DNA of 64,000 bases from Orientia tsutsugamushi str. Boryong (GTDB lineage Bacteria; Pseudomonadota; Alphaproteobacteria; Rickettsiales; Rickettsiaceae), in NCBI RefSeq assembly GCF_000063545.1, contig NC_009488.1, positions 1,674,001 through 1,738,000 of the forward strand, given 5' to 3'. Of the stretch, positions 38,116 to 48,050 are shown piece by piece. The first letter of the stretch is position 1. Each line of letters starts with the position of its first letter. Made by a program: the position numbers and the translations under genes. The notes under the pieces are model-generated. The model ran no database searches. It had not been told where the DNA came from and worked only from the letters and a program-made list of their open reading frames with translations.

Positions 38116-38369
38116 ATTCTCTAAGGTATTCTAACACCATCAGCAACTGTTCCTCCAAATTGAGCTTATTTGTACGCCCACCTTTTGATAAAGACCATCA
38201 GCTTTCCTCAAAATATCCAACCATCTTTGAAAATGTTTCCTTCCTTACTCCTGTTAATCGACAAAATTTTTCATCTTTTAACTCTTTAATCTGATCGAAT
38301 TTCATTATTACCTCAAATCAGATCTTTATAACACTATTCTACATCATTCTCTAGTTTCAAAAGAAGTCT
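38116..38369 (-). mobile_element. IS5-family element, 5'-only copy C
   Basis: The minus strand carries the transposase N-terminal half with small deletions, ending in GAAACTAGAGAATG-type start sequence and AGACTT at 38369. Together with copies A and B it forms three nested or abutting IS5 pieces. Confidence 0.75.
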
Positions 38370-38684
38370 AATATCTTTATCAGTTAAATTTGAAAAGGGG
38401 GAGGAAAAGTATAAGTATAGCTTCTTGTTATAGTTACCAATGAATTTTTGAAAATTACCAGAATAATAGTAGTTAATTTTATCTGCATAATAATCTGTAA
38501 AACCTTCTGTAAACTACTTTAGCCCATTCAACATATTACATCATGTTATTTGTGATTATTGACGTTGCTATCCTGATAATGAGATATATTTGTAGGCATA
38601 TAGTTCTTGGAATAGTTCACAATATCAAGTTAAGATTTTGTAGATTCTGTTTTGTCTACTTATGTAAATTATATAACAAACTTA
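38370..38684. other. Gap before aspB with a short unexplained open stretch
   Basis: About 315 bases. The minus strand from about 38512 to 38370 is open and protein-like (FTEGFTDYYADKINYYYSG, NFQKFIGNYNKKLYLYF) with no start codon or ribosome site, so it may be a remnant of an unknown gene. The rest shows nothing recognisable. Confidence 0.3.
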
Positions 38685-39887
38685 CTATATCAACTTCTCG
38701 CAAGCTTTTTTGATTTGCAGACATGCAATATTTAGTTCCGCTGCATCTACTGCATAAGATAATCTAAAGTATCCATTTATACCAAAAGCTTCGCCAGGTA
38801 CTACTGATACTTTTGACTCTTCGAGTAAGTAGCAAGCGAAGTCGTTGCTTGTATTTATTTTTTGACCAGTAGAAGTAACTTTATGTAACAGTTCTTGACA
38901 AGAAACAAAAAGATAAAATGTTCCTGTTGGTTTATAGCACTTAAGCCCAATGGTATTATTGAGAATATTAAAGGCTAAATCTCGGTTTCTTTGTAAAATT
39001 GTAATATTGTCTTGAATATGACTCTGACTGCCTGTTAATGCTTCAATTGCTGCAACTTGACTAATAGAACAAGGATTAGAAGTACTATGGGACTGAATTT
39101 TAATCATTGCTTTAATAATTTCGCTATTGCCAGCTCCATAACCAATGCGCCAGCCAGTCATTGAATATGCTTTTGAAACTCCATTAACAATAAATATTCT
39201 TTCCTTTAAATTTGGAGCTATAGCTGCTAAAGTATAAAATTTATTGTTATCAAATATAATATGCTCATAAATATCATCACACATTATGTGTATATTTTTA
39301 TGTATGCTAAGTATTTCTGCTAATAATTTTAACTCTTCAATTGTATAAATGGCGCCAGTAGGATTATTAGGTGAATTTAGTAATAGCCACTTAGTTTTAT
39401 CAGTAATCGCATTACTAAGTTGTGCTGGAGTAATTTTAAAATTAGAGCTTTCATGACAATAAATAAATTTACTAGTAGCGCCAGTTAGAGATATAATATC
39501 AGGATATGACACCCAGTATGGTGTTGGAATAATAACTTCATCTCCTATATCCAAAGTAGCTAATAGAGCATTAAAAATAACTTGCTTAGCTCCAGAGCTA
39601 ACTATTAGCTCATCTAGTTGATAATCAAGATTATTTTCAACCTTGAATTTATTTTTTACTGCTTGTTTTAATTCTTGCATACCACCAACATCAGTATATT
39701 TTGTCATACCGCGATTTATAGCTTCAATAGCTTGAGCTTTGATGTTATCAGGAGTATCAAAATTTAACTCGCCTACACTTAAGGAAATTATATTTCTACC
39801 TTGTTGCCGAAGTTCAGCTGCCTTTTTTGCAACTGCCAATGTTGGAGAACTTTTTATACGATTGATTCTATGAGTAATAAGTGACAT
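38685..39887 (-). CDS. aspB: Aspartate aminotransferase (PLP-dependent, class I)
   Basis: Exchanges amino groups between aspartate/oxaloacetate and glutamate/2-oxoglutarate. The 400-residue protein has the fold-type I signatures: SVGELNFDTP at the N-terminus, NSPNNPTGAIYT, the CDDIYEHI strand, the PLP lysine in NGVSKAYSMTGWRIGY and the C-terminal substrate Arg in GYFRLSYA. Length is standard and no lesion is seen. It is flanked on one side by IS debris and divergent from the methyltransferase at 39996. Confidence 0.95.
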   Translation of the reverse strand: MSLITHRINRIKSSPTLAVAKKAAELRQQGRNIISLSVGELNFDTPDNIKAQAIEAINRGMTKYTDVGGMQELKQAVKNKFKVENNLDYQLDELIVSSGAKQVIFNALLATLDIGDEVIIPTPYWVSYPDIISLTGATSKFIYCHESSNFKITPAQLSNAITDKTKWLLLNSPNNPTGAIYTIEELKLLAEILSIHKNIHIMCDDIYEHIIFDNNKFYTLAAIAPNLKERIFIVNGVSKAYSMTGWRIGYGAGNSEIIKAMIKIQSHSTSNPCSISQVAAIEALTGSQSHIQDNITILQRNRDLAFNILNNTIGLKCYKPTGTFYLFVSCQELLHKVTSTGQKINTSNDFACYLLEESKVSVVPGEAFGINGYFRLSYAVDAAELNIACLQIKKACEKLI

Positions 39888-39995
39888 AAATTAACTACAT
39901 AATAGTAATATTTAAAGCTATAAATTATTAAATTACATATGCTACCAAGATATAATTGTTATATTTAAGTATACATTATTTAAATCAAAAAACAT

Positions 39996-41033
39996 ATGTC
40001 GATTATTAAAACAGCAAGAAATATCATTATAAATAATGCTAACAAACTTAAAGAGGTTTATTTGTTTTTTACTTCATTACCATCTTATATAGCTCAAAAA
40101 GTCGCTTTAGCTAAACAACATATTCTGGAAATAAAAAGCAAATTTAAAAATCTAGGCGCTACTAATGTTGACTTAGGTATATACCATCTTCAAAATGGCA
40201 ATTACAATGAAGCCATTATAAGGTTCAAGATAGTATTGATGTTATTAAAAAAATGTTCAGATCAAGCAAACTATTGGTTGTCATTTGCATATTTAATTAA
40301 AGGAAATTATAAAAAATCATTACGACATGCAAAATTGGTAAATCAACAAGATGTAACTGAATTACGAAATATTTTAGAAAAACCTTACACATTACATTCA
40401 GTACCAAGACAAATCTGGAGCATATATAAAAATATTACTTTTGAATATTATAATTCAAGATTTATTGGAAAAGATATCAATGTTGCAAAAGAATTTGTTT
40501 ATACCTTACTGGAAGTAGTAGAGGAGTTACCACAAGACTGCAAAATACTAGATTATGGTTGTGGAAATGGCATTATTGGACATACTATCTGTGAAATGAT
40601 TGTTAAAGAGTTTACGCTTATAGGAGTAGATTGCTGTGATATGCTAAATGAAATTGTTAATGCAAAGCATCAGATCTATAATCAAGTTATGTCATTATGG
40701 CCACAAGATTTTATTGAGCAAAATTCTACAAAAGAGCAATTTAATATTGTTATTGCTTTTGCTAGTATTGCCTATAGCATTGATATTAATTCAATAATAA
40801 CAACACTATACCAAGTGTTATTACCAGGAGGATATCTTGGCATAGTATTACCTGCTAACAGAAGTAATACAGTTTTTGATTTACAATATTTATGGTTTTC
40901 TTATAATGTATGCGATGTGGAAAAAAACTTGCAGAATTTTAATGAGCAAGGCCAATTCAGTTTAGTAAGAGTAAGGGAGATAAAAATACCAGATCAAAAT
41001 TTATCTTATAGCATTCTAATACTTAGAAAATAG
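39996..41033 (+). CDS. TPR-containing SAM-dependent methyltransferase
   Basis: Residues about 55-125 contain TPR-like helices (NVDLGIYHLQNGNYNEAIIRF, YWLSFAYLIKGNYKKSLRHA). About 170-300 form a class I methyltransferase domain with motif I KILDYGCGNGIIG, the acidic strand end LIGVDC and FNIVIAFASIAYS. Proteins of this layout occur in Rickettsiales; the substrate is unknown. There is no visible ribosome site upstream of ATG 39996 better than a weak A-rich stretch. It precedes the mlaA-mlaC pair by 60 bases. Confidence 0.75.
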   Translation: MSIIKTARNIIINNANKLKEVYLFFTSLPSYIAQKVALAKQHILEIKSKFKNLGATNVDLGIYHLQNGNYNEAIIRFKIVLMLLKKCSDQANYWLSFAYLIKGNYKKSLRHAKLVNQQDVTELRNILEKPYTLHSVPRQIWSIYKNITFEYYNSRFIGKDINVAKEFVYTLLEVVEELPQDCKILDYGCGNGIIGHTICEMIVKEFTLIGVDCCDMLNEIVNAKHQIYNQVMSLWPQDFIEQNSTKEQFNIVIAFASIAYSIDINSIITTLYQVLLPGGYLGIVLPANRSNTVFDLQYLWFSYNVCDVEKNLQNFNEQGQFSLVRVREIKIPDQNLSYSILILRK

Positions 41034-41092
41034 ATATCTAAAGTACTTTGCTATTTGTTATCGATTAATGTAGTCAACAATAAAAATTAATA

Positions 41093-41926
41093 ATGCGTAT
41101 TATAGTTGCTATAATCATTACATGTACTACTGCTTTAATGATAAAAGCTGATACTTTATCTATTAAAAATAGTGATAACTATAAGTATACAGAAAACATC
41201 AAAGAGATCGGAGATAGCTATTACTCAGATATATCAGATATAGATGAAGATTTTTGTTTAAAAGCTTTTGATCCATTAGAAAGGATTAATAGAAAAATCT
41301 TTTATTTGAACTTGTTTCTTGATTACCTTATTTTAAGGCCAATAGCTAACTGTTACTATAAAGTAACAAACAATGATGTAAAAGAGGCGGTAGAAAATCT
41401 TATTAACAACACTGCTGTGCCAGTTACAGTTATAAATAGTGTATTACAATTTAAATTTAAGAATTCTATAGTTAGTGTATGGCAATTTATAGTAAATACA
41501 ATTTTAGGTATTGGAGGTTTACATAATATTGCAGCAGAATTTGGCTTGCAGTCTCAACAACTAAATTTTAGCAGTACATTAGCTAGATATGGCGTTAAGT
41601 CTGGTCCGTATATTATTTTACCAATTTTTGGTGGCATGAATTTGAGAGATATCAGTAATATAGCATTTGCTCAGTTAAGTCCATTACAGTACATTATTGA
41701 TAAAACTCATGCCGACAAATTAATTAATACAGATATTTTATTTAATAAGAAATTTGCTAAAGGAGTTAAAATCATTGACATGGTACATAAAAGAGCTAAA
41801 TTGTTCGGTAATGCTGAATTTGTCATGAAAAACTCAATAGATCCTTATTCTGTATATAGAAATATTTCATATCAAACATCAGATTATTTTCAAAAATGTC
41901 GAACTAATAAAATTTCTAAGAAATGA
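41093..41926 (+). CDS. mlaA: MlaA/VacJ family phospholipid-transport protein
   Basis: MlaA sits in the outer membrane and removes misplaced phospholipids, passing them to MlaC. The 277-residue product has the family core FDPLERINRKIFYLN, YYKVTNNDVKEAVENLINN, a GIGGLHNIAAEFGL segment and GVKSGPYIILPIFGGMNLRD. The signal sequence has Cys 11 after IIT, a poor lipobox, so lipid attachment is doubtful. The stop overlaps mlaC by four bases. Confidence 0.9.
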   Translation: MRIIVAIIITCTTALMIKADTLSIKNSDNYKYTENIKEIGDSYYSDISDIDEDFCLKAFDPLERINRKIFYLNLFLDYLILRPIANCYYKVTNNDVKEAVENLINNTAVPVTVINSVLQFKFKNSIVSVWQFIVNTILGIGGLHNIAAEFGLQSQQLNFSSTLARYGVKSGPYIILPIFGGMNLRDISNIAFAQLSPLQYIIDKTHADKLINTDILFNKKFAKGVKIIDMVHKRAKLFGNAEFVMKNSIDPYSVYRNISYQTSDYFQKCRTNKISKK

Positions 41927-42513
41927 TTATGATACAGCTAAAACGGAATATTATTATTTTCTTGTTTTTTATATGTAGTACTATTCCTGCTTATGCTACA
42001 CAAGATGTGAAAGAATATATCGATAGTGTAATGCAAGAAACAGTATCTATAATAAAAGGTCAGTTTTCACAACAAGAAAATAAAAGTATACAATTGAGAT
42101 TATTATTAGAGAAAAAATTTGATCTTAACTCAATGGTAAGCTCAATGTTAGGTAGAAACAAAGTTAAACTGTCTAATGATCAAATAGATGAGTTTAATAA
42201 AATATGTAAGGATTATATATTAACATATTGCAGTAGAATGCTTGCAAGTTATAATATTGGTAATATTAATATTAGAATGGTATCGCCTAATGGGCCTTTG
42301 TGCTATATGGTAAGAACTGATATCATACAGCAGAATAATCAAGTATTAAAGGTTGATTTTTTAGTTAAGAAATTAGATCATGAATATAAAATCGTAAATA
42401 TAATAATTGAAGGAATAAGTTTTATTACTACTCATTCTGTTGAAATAACAAATGTTATTAGAGATAAAGGTTTTGATTATTTAATTAATAGTTTAAGGGA
42501 TAAAAGTATATAA
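41923..42513 (+). CDS. mlaC: MlaC family periplasmic phospholipid-binding protein
   Basis: MlaC shuttles phospholipids between MlaA and the inner-membrane MlaFEDB transporter. A signal peptide (IIIFLFFICSTIPAYA) is followed by family features: FDLNSMVSSMLGRN, NKICKDYILTYCSRML, MVRTDI, YKIVNIIIEGIS. At 196 residues it is a normal length. It is coupled to mlaA by an ATGA overlap. The other Mla genes are not in this window. Confidence 0.88.
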   Translation: MIMIQLKRNIIIFLFFICSTIPAYATQDVKEYIDSVMQETVSIIKGQFSQQENKSIQLRLLLEKKFDLNSMVSSMLGRNKVKLSNDQIDEFNKICKDYILTYCSRMLASYNIGNINIRMVSPNGPLCYMVRTDIIQQNNQVLKVDFLVKKLDHEYKIVNIIIEGISFITTHSVEITNVIRDKGFDYLINSLRDKSI

Positions 42514-42540
42514 AGTAAGATTTAAAAATTAAGTAAAATT

Positions 42541-43761
42541 TTGGTTTTTCCTGGTAATTTAGCCGATGAAAGTATATCTATTTATATTCATTGGCCTTTT
42601 TGTTTGTCAAAATGTCCTTATTGTGATTTTAACTCTCATGTTGCTACTAAAGTTAATTTTAATGATTGGCAGCTAGCATTTCGTAAATCAATTAAGTATT
42701 TTGAACCTTTGCTAACAGGTAAGATAATTAAGTCTATATTTTTTGGCGGAGGAACTCCTTCATTGATGGAGCCAGAATTAGTAGCAAGTATTCTTAATTT
42801 GCTTTCTAGTTTAGCAAAATTTAGTGGCACAGTTGAAATTACTCTTGAAGCTAATCCAACATCCGTAGAAGCTAAAAAGTTTCAACAATTTAGGTTGGCT
42901 GGTATAAATAGAGTATCCATTGGTGTGCAATCTTTGCGGTCTAATAACTTAAAGTTTTTATGTCGTACTCATGATGTAGAATCAGCAAAACATGCCGTTA
43001 CTTTAGCTAAAACAATATTTCCAAAATTTTCATTTGATTTAATCTATGCTATAGCAGAGCAAGAAGTTGAAGAATGGAAACAAGAATTACAAGAAGCAAT
43101 GTTAATTGCTGGTAGCCATGTTTCCATTTATCAATTGACAATTGAGAAAGGAACTAAATTTTTTGGTGATTATCGTAAAGGCAAGTTTACACTGCCTAGC
43201 GATGAAACAGCTGCTAAACTTTATAACTATACTAACCACTATTTGAAAAATCTTGGTTATCATCGTTATGAAATTTCAAATTATAGTAAAATTGGAGCTG
43301 AATGTTATCATAACTTAAATTATTGGAATTATGGAAGCTATTTAGGAATAGGGCCAGGAGCACATAGCCGTATTGTCTGTTATAATCAGGGAGTTAATGG
43401 TGATAGCAAATCGGTTAAAGCAATAACTATGCAATATAATCCTCAAAAATGGCTGAATGCTATTCAGCTAGCTAGTGGTAATGGCATTCAAGACTTACAT
43501 ACTTTAACTAATGAAGAAGTTATTAAAGAAGTTATAATAATGGGTCTGCGTCTATCAACAGGTATATCGCACGATAGACTATTAGAATTAACTAGATGTA
43601 ATTTTCAGCAAGCATTAAGCATGAAATATGTACATCAATTACAAGATACTGGATATATTGTTATGTCTAATAATAATATTAGACTAACAGATAAGGCAAT
43701 GTTAGTTTATAACTATATAGTTAATAAAATAGTTATTGATAAGTATTTTGTTGCAGAGTAG
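42541..43761 (+). CDS. hemW: Heme chaperone HemW (radical SAM)
   Basis: HemW binds heme and a [4Fe-4S] cluster and delivers heme to membrane enzymes; it was long misnamed coproporphyrinogen oxidase. The cluster motif CLSKCPYCDFNSH is at about residues 21-33 with the HemW spacing CxxxCxxC. FFGGGTPSL, TLEANPTS, INRVSIGVQS and LGIGPGAHS follow. The start is TTG 42541 because no ATG or GTG precedes the conserved IYIHWPFC in frame. Confidence 0.92.
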   Translation: MVFPGNLADESISIYIHWPFCLSKCPYCDFNSHVATKVNFNDWQLAFRKSIKYFEPLLTGKIIKSIFFGGGTPSLMEPELVASILNLLSSLAKFSGTVEITLEANPTSVEAKKFQQFRLAGINRVSIGVQSLRSNNLKFLCRTHDVESAKHAVTLAKTIFPKFSFDLIYAIAEQEVEEWKQELQEAMLIAGSHVSIYQLTIEKGTKFFGDYRKGKFTLPSDETAAKLYNYTNHYLKNLGYHRYEISNYSKIGAECYHNLNYWNYGSYLGIGPGAHSRIVCYNQGVNGDSKSVKAITMQYNPQKWLNAIQLASGNGIQDLHTLTNEEVIKEVIIMGLRLSTGISHDRLLELTRCNFQQALSMKYVHQLQDTGYIVMSNNNIRLTDKAMLVYNYIVNKIVIDKYFVAE

Positions 43762-43782
43762 CAAATAAAATAAAAAGATATA

Positions 43783-44295
43783 ATGAACATTTTTGTCTTA
43801 CATAAAGACCCAAATATTGCAGCCCAAATGCTTTGTGATAAGCATATAGTAAAGATGCCACTAGAAACTGCTCAGCTATTGTGCAGTGTATTTTTAGTAG
43901 CATTAAATAATTCTGATTCTATAGTTAGAACTAAAAGCTATACCATTACAGTCCCATATAAGCTTACTCACTGCAATCACCCCTGCTCTATATGGGCTAG
44001 AATATCACAAGGAAATTTTGATTGGTTAATAAAGCATGGACAAGCTTTATGCAAAGAATATACTTACCGGTATAAAAAAGAGCATAAGTCAGAAAATGTA
44101 ATAAATTGGTGCTATAATAATAAAGATATACTGCTTTTTCAAACAGATTGTATACAAAATTTTGCACAAGCATTGCCAGAACAATATAAATGCAGTGATG
44201 CTATTAAAGCTTATAGAGAATATTATTTACATGAGAAGTTAAGGTTTGCAAGATGGGAGAATGGTAGAAAAGCCCCAAATTGGGTAAAAATATAA
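43783..44295 (+). CDS. Conserved unknown protein resembling phage-encoded homologues
   Basis: The 170-residue product begins MNIFVLHKDPNIAAQMLCDKHIVKMPLETAQLL (shown in part: CDKHIVKM, ETAQLL), followed by HCNHPCSIWARISQGNFDWL, CKEYTYRYKKEHKS and a C-terminal YREYYLHEKLRFARWENGRKAPNW. From memory, similar proteins are common in phages and large viruses without a settled function. The conserved His and Cys residues suggest metal binding. It is 21 bases after hemW and intact. Probable ancient acquisition from a phage. Confidence 0.6.
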   Translation: MNIFVLHKDPNIAAQMLCDKHIVKMPLETAQLLCSVFLVALNNSDSIVRTKSYTITVPYKLTHCNHPCSIWARISQGNFDWLIKHGQALCKEYTYRYKKEHKSENVINWCYNNKDILLFQTDCIQNFAQALPEQYKCSDAIKAYREYYLHEKLRFARWENGRKAPNWVKI

Positions 44296-44352
44296 TTTTA
44301 TAATTTTTTTACTAAACTTGATTTCTATAAGTTGATTATTTACTAATTTTTT

Positions 44353-45078
44353 ATGAATTTTAGAGACAAAGCAATAATTCTAAAAAAAAGAAATATCAAA
44401 GAAAATTTAGCAATTGTAACAGTATTAACTCAATCATATGGAATTTATTCTGGAATTATAAAAGATTTACATAGTAAAAAAAATACAATCATATACCAAA
44501 TAGGTAATATAGTAGATTTTTGCTGGAGTGCACGCTTAGATAAGCATTTAGGTACTATAAACTGTGAGCTAGTAAAATCTTACTCCTATTTGATTATGTC
44601 TAATAAACGTAATCTATTTTACACTCACAGCTTAATCGAATTAACTTTAATGTCTTTTAAAGAAAGAGAGTTACACGCTAATTTATTTGAAAAATGGTTG
44701 GGAAATCTTGAATCAATAAATGTTGGCAATATTAACATTAAAAATTATATTAATTTTGAGCTTTTAATTTTAAAAGAAGCAGGATATCAACTCACCTTAG
44801 ACAGATGTGGTGTTACTAACTGTACGCAAAATTTAATTTATGTTTCACCTAAGTCAGGACAAGCTATATCTGCAGCTGTTGGAGAGCCATATAAACACAA
44901 ACTGTTATTATTACCTAAATTTTTGGTTCATAATAATTGTGAACCAGAAGATATTTATGAAATTCAGGCTGCATTTAACTTAACAGCGTATTTTTTTAAT
45001 AAGTATGTACTAATAAAAAAAAAATTACCAATTGCTAGAGAGCTATTATTAAAAAGTATACTGGCATATAGTTTTTAA
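44353..45078 (+). CDS. recO: DNA repair protein RecO
   Basis: RecO loads RecA on gapped DNA with RecF and RecR. The 241-residue product has the N-terminal OB-fold start MNFRDKAIILKKRNIKEN and GIYSGIIKDLHSK, a helical middle and the C-terminal zinc-finger-like region with LDRCGVTNCTQNLIYVSPKSG, where two of the four usual zinc cysteines are visible. The start at 44353 matches the family. No lesion is visible. Confidence 0.9.
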   Translation: MNFRDKAIILKKRNIKENLAIVTVLTQSYGIYSGIIKDLHSKKNTIIYQIGNIVDFCWSARLDKHLGTINCELVKSYSYLIMSNKRNLFYTHSLIELTLMSFKERELHANLFEKWLGNLESINVGNINIKNYINFELLILKEAGYQLTLDRCGVTNCTQNLIYVSPKSGQAISAAVGEPYKHKLLLLPKFLVHNNCEPEDIYEIQAAFNLTAYFFNKYVLIKKKLPIARELLLKSILAYSF

Positions 45079-45112
45079 ACATGGATTTTTTATGACAACT
45101 TCATTAATTAAT

Positions 45113-45242
45113 GTTTAAATATTCTTGAATTTTTGATTTACATAAGCCGGTATCAGTACTGTATGATATACGTTATCTTTCTTACGAGGGAAGTTTTATA
45201 CCTTATATTTGTCTGCTCATTTTTAACAATAGTTCTTGCATT
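45113..45242 (-). pseudogene. traA: TraA relaxase N-terminal fragment
   Basis: About 90% identical to 17785-17915 of the intact traA, covering the codons around NVYHTVLIPDYVNQKFKN. It ends abruptly at the IS5-type palindrome at 45243. It is a remnant of another RAGE next to recO. Confidence 0.85.
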
Positions 45243-45385
45243 AGACCTCTTTCGAAACTGGTTAAGGTAGTTCAAAATTATAAATGCCAGAGATCAAATT
45301 AAATCTAAGACCGAATCTTTTACGTCTATTTCGATATTTGTCAGCAATAATTTTGAACTACCTTAACCAGTTTCGAAAGAGGTCT
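45243..45385. mobile_element. IS5-derived palindromic element, copy 1 (143 bp)
   Basis: Ends AGACCTCTTTCGAAACTGG / CCAGTTTCGAAAGAGGTCT begin perfectly complementary arms of about 38 bp. The interior is the last about 25 codons of an IS5 transposase (RKRFGLRFNLISGIY). It sits between a traA fragment and an IS982 fragment. Confidence 0.9.
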
Positions 45386-45696
45386 AATATAGATAATAAT
45401 TTTTACAATCCTTGCATGGAGATAAATAAAAATATATCGCTATTGTTAAAATAACTCAGCTAAGGACAACTTCCCATCTCTGTTCCTTTGATTATACTAC
45501 TTGGTATTAATCTCTTTCTCTCACACTCTTGATATATCTTACAAAAATTGTCTATTAAATAGTATACTGTTATAATACATTTTTTCATGTTGGGTTATTC
45601 CTTGTTTATTTAAATTTTTTTTTATAACTCAACATTCTCTCTTTGTATACCTCTTATTCTCTACATTTCATATTTCCACTTATCCTAATCTGGCGT
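45386..45696 (-). mobile_element. IS982 fragment, 5' part
   Basis: The minus strand has the IS end ACGCCAGATTAGGATAAG at 45696 and the transposase N-terminus without the TAG found in the 32-kb copy. It stops at 45386 where the IS5-type palindrome lies. Its 3' half is missing. Confidence 0.85.
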
Positions 45697-46290
45697 TATA
45701 AAGCTGTTAAATGGGTAGAAGATACCCTAAACACCCGAACTTTGCTCTTCCAGGTCGCAAAGCTCTAATGAAGAGTGATATGAATTATGAAGTAGTCTTG
45801 ATTGATTCTACCGAGAGTCATATAGAAAGACCCAAAAAAAACAAAAATTCTATTATTCAGGAAAGAAGAAAAGGCATACACTAAAAACTCAAATAGTGGT
45901 AGACAACCAAACATACCAAGTAATATGTACAGATTTTTCTAACGGTAAAAAACATAACTTTAGATTATTTAAGGAATCCAAAATTCTTATTCATCATAAG
46001 GTTAACGCGATTACTGCTTCAATTACAGGGTATCAAGGTATACAAAAAATTCACAATAATTCTGAATTACCAAAGAAAAAAAGCAAGAAAAATCCTTTAA
46101 CTAAAAATGATAAAAAAAATAATCGTAGGTTAGCAGGAGAAAGAGTTGTCAATGAAAACGTTATTGGTATGCTAAAACGGTTCAAAATTATTGCTGATAA
46201 ATATCGAAATAGATGTAAAAGATTCGGTCTTAGATTTAATTTGATCTCTGGCATTTATAATTTTGAACTACCTTAACTAGTTTAGAAAGA
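45697..46290 (+). mobile_element. IS5 fragment, 3' part
   Basis: Starts within ORF A at YKAVKWVEDT, with a frameshift, and contains the A8 slippage run and a nearly complete ORF B (45896-46276: VICTDFSNGKKHNF, ITGYQGIQKIH, LAGERVVNENVIGMLKRF, FELP). The right end is decayed (TTTAGAAAGAGG). It directly abuts the IS982 end at 45696, so IS982 probably inserted into it. Confidence 0.85.
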
Positions 46291-46355
46291 GGTATAATAT
46301 AGCAAAACTATTATAACATAATCATAGTAATGAGATGTAATAAAAAAGTAATTAG

Positions 46356-46493
46356 TATAGCTAAACTAGTATAAAACAGTTATGTTATATTTAAAAAATT
46401 GCTTTAAGCTAAATTAAGAAGAATAAAATATCACTATATAAACACGCTTTTTGGAAAAATATAATATAACTGTTTTATACTAGTTTAGCTATA
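46356..46493. mobile_element. 138-bp MITE with 28-bp terminal inverted repeats
   Basis: TATAGCTAAACTAGTATAAA at the left is the exact complement of the right end. The interior is AT-rich without coding. Related short palindromes are at 46300-46320 and 58314-58356. TA at both ends fits an IS630/Tc1-type element. Confidence 0.8.
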
Positions 46494-46800
46494 TTATCAG
46501 GTCAAAATTTTTAAATCCTCCAAGCTTTGAATCAAGATCAAACAATCCGCTACTGATGCCATGAATAGAGTTTTTATTCTGAATAGAAGTTGAAATTGAT
46601 GTCCATGATTCTTCAATTGAAATTTGTAATTTTATAAATCCTTGACTTAAAGTTCATCTTGAACATAAATCATAACGTAACTTAAAATTATCTTTAATTA
46701 TTGTCCTATTTTTAACTTCAATAAAACCTGCATCTCTTAGTTCTATTGAGCGTCGCCTAACTCTTCGTTGACCAACATTCAGCTTATCCTCAAAAAGCTA
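46494..46800 (-). pseudogene. Replication-module remnant (winged helix plus DnaB-like piece)
   Basis: On the minus strand, QRRVRRRSIELRDAGFIEVK looks like a winged-helix recognition segment. After an in-frame TGA, SIHGISSGLFDLDSKLGGF resembles the start of the DnaB helicase core (sG..tGf.dLD.ll.Gf). Both are too short to be functional. DnaB-like genes are known RAGE members. Confidence 0.45.
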
Positions 46801-47615
46801 ATAACTTTCCTGTAAGTCATCTGCTTGCATTTTATGCTTCTCTATCACCAGAGTAGGATTGTTTTCTATTAATCTCCATTTTTTTGCCTTATTAAATATA
46901 GTTCCTAAGTTTACTAGAAATAGATTTGCTGTCGCATATTTCTGCTCTTTACTTATATCATTGAATATTTGTTCAATATCATTCATTTGAATATCGCTTA
47001 TCTTTTTTGCATATAATGCTTGTGCATAATTCTATATTCTTGCAGTACTCTACTTCCAGTTTATAGTGTATACTTTGCTATACTCTTCAATATACTTGTT
47101 ATGCAGCTCTTCTAATGTAATTTCTTTAGCTTTTCTTTCTCTTTCTTTTATACGCTTCTAATTTTCTTCCATATATTGTTGACGTTTTACTTCCCTTGGA
47201 TCTATTCCGTTCACAATTAGTGTCTTTAATTCTCTTGCTTTTTTTCTAACTTCTTTAATAGATAAATCTGGATATGGCCCTATCTTTAGTTTTAGCCCTT
47301 CTTTTCTAAATTTTTTTTTTCAAAAAACCATTTTTTCTTCTTGTTCATGATATTCTTAGTTTAAGTGACAGTTCACATGTATCAATAGACCTCTTTTGAA
47401 ACTGGTTAAAGTAGTTCAAAATTATTGCTGACAAATATCGAAATAGACGTAAAAGATTCTGTCTTAGATTTAATTTGATCTCTAGCATTTATAATTTTGA
47501 ACTACTTTAACCAGTTTCAAAAGAGGTCTATTGATGATTGATGTTCCTGCATTTAGAATTTTTATTTTTCTTAGTAACCTATTTGTTAACTTTAATGATA
47601 TTGAAGGCATAATTA
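46801..47615 (-). pseudogene. int: RAGE integrase, N-terminal half with several stops
   Basis: Reads from MPSISLKLTNRLLRKIKI at 47615, is interrupted by an IS5-type palindrome (47387-47529), then continues with GLKLKIGPYPDLSIKEVRKKARELKTL (in pieces), KYIEEYSKVYTINWK, stops, and IEQIFNDISKEQKYATANL to IENNPTLVIEKHK. The catalytic domain is missing. Homology to the intact integrase is clear through about residue 225. Confidence 0.85.
47387..47529. mobile_element. IS5-derived palindromic element, copy 2 (143 bp)
   Basis: Same length and interior as copies 1 and 3 but inserted in the opposite orientation. Both arms share two changes relative to copy 1: C to T at arm position 11 and G to A at position 24, so the hairpin stays perfectly paired. 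The flanks ATCAAT/ATTGAT extend the palindrome by a few bases. Confidence 0.9.
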
Positions 47616-48050
47616 CCACATAATATTAATGTTTATTATTGTAGGTTCTATAAAGTGTAGAAGTTGATAAAAATTAACTTTTCTTCGTCTTATGCTAATT
47701 GCTGTAATTTCCAACTTTTCATATAAAATATTCTTCTTTTAAGTTGAATCTAGTAGTATATTGAGTTATACTGCTTATGCCATATTATGTAACTTCCAAT
47801 ATACGTTATATGTTTTTAATAGGTGGCTTACTTCGCTAATTTTAAGTACAGTGTTTTCTCCTTTATTATGGCTAGCATATCTTGTATTTTAAACTTCATA
47901 CTTAAAAAACCAAATTGATCAAAAAATACGTGCCTGCCTAATAGATTGTTCAGTTCAATATGATTACCATTAACTAACACTATCTTTCCTGGTCTAGATT
48001 CTCTTGCCCAACCTCTGATCTTTCTATTATATCAAACTTGGGTTTGATAC
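47616..48050. other. Gap with integrase leader and an unexplained 67-codon open stretch
   Basis: 47616-47690 matches the leader at 2440-2485 (CTTTATAGAACCTAC). On the minus strand 47828-48031 is open and protein-like (RKIRGWARESRPGKIVLVNG, LLGRHVFFDQFGFLSMKF) without a clear start; it is probably a gene remnant of unknown type just downstream of dciA. Confidence 0.4.
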
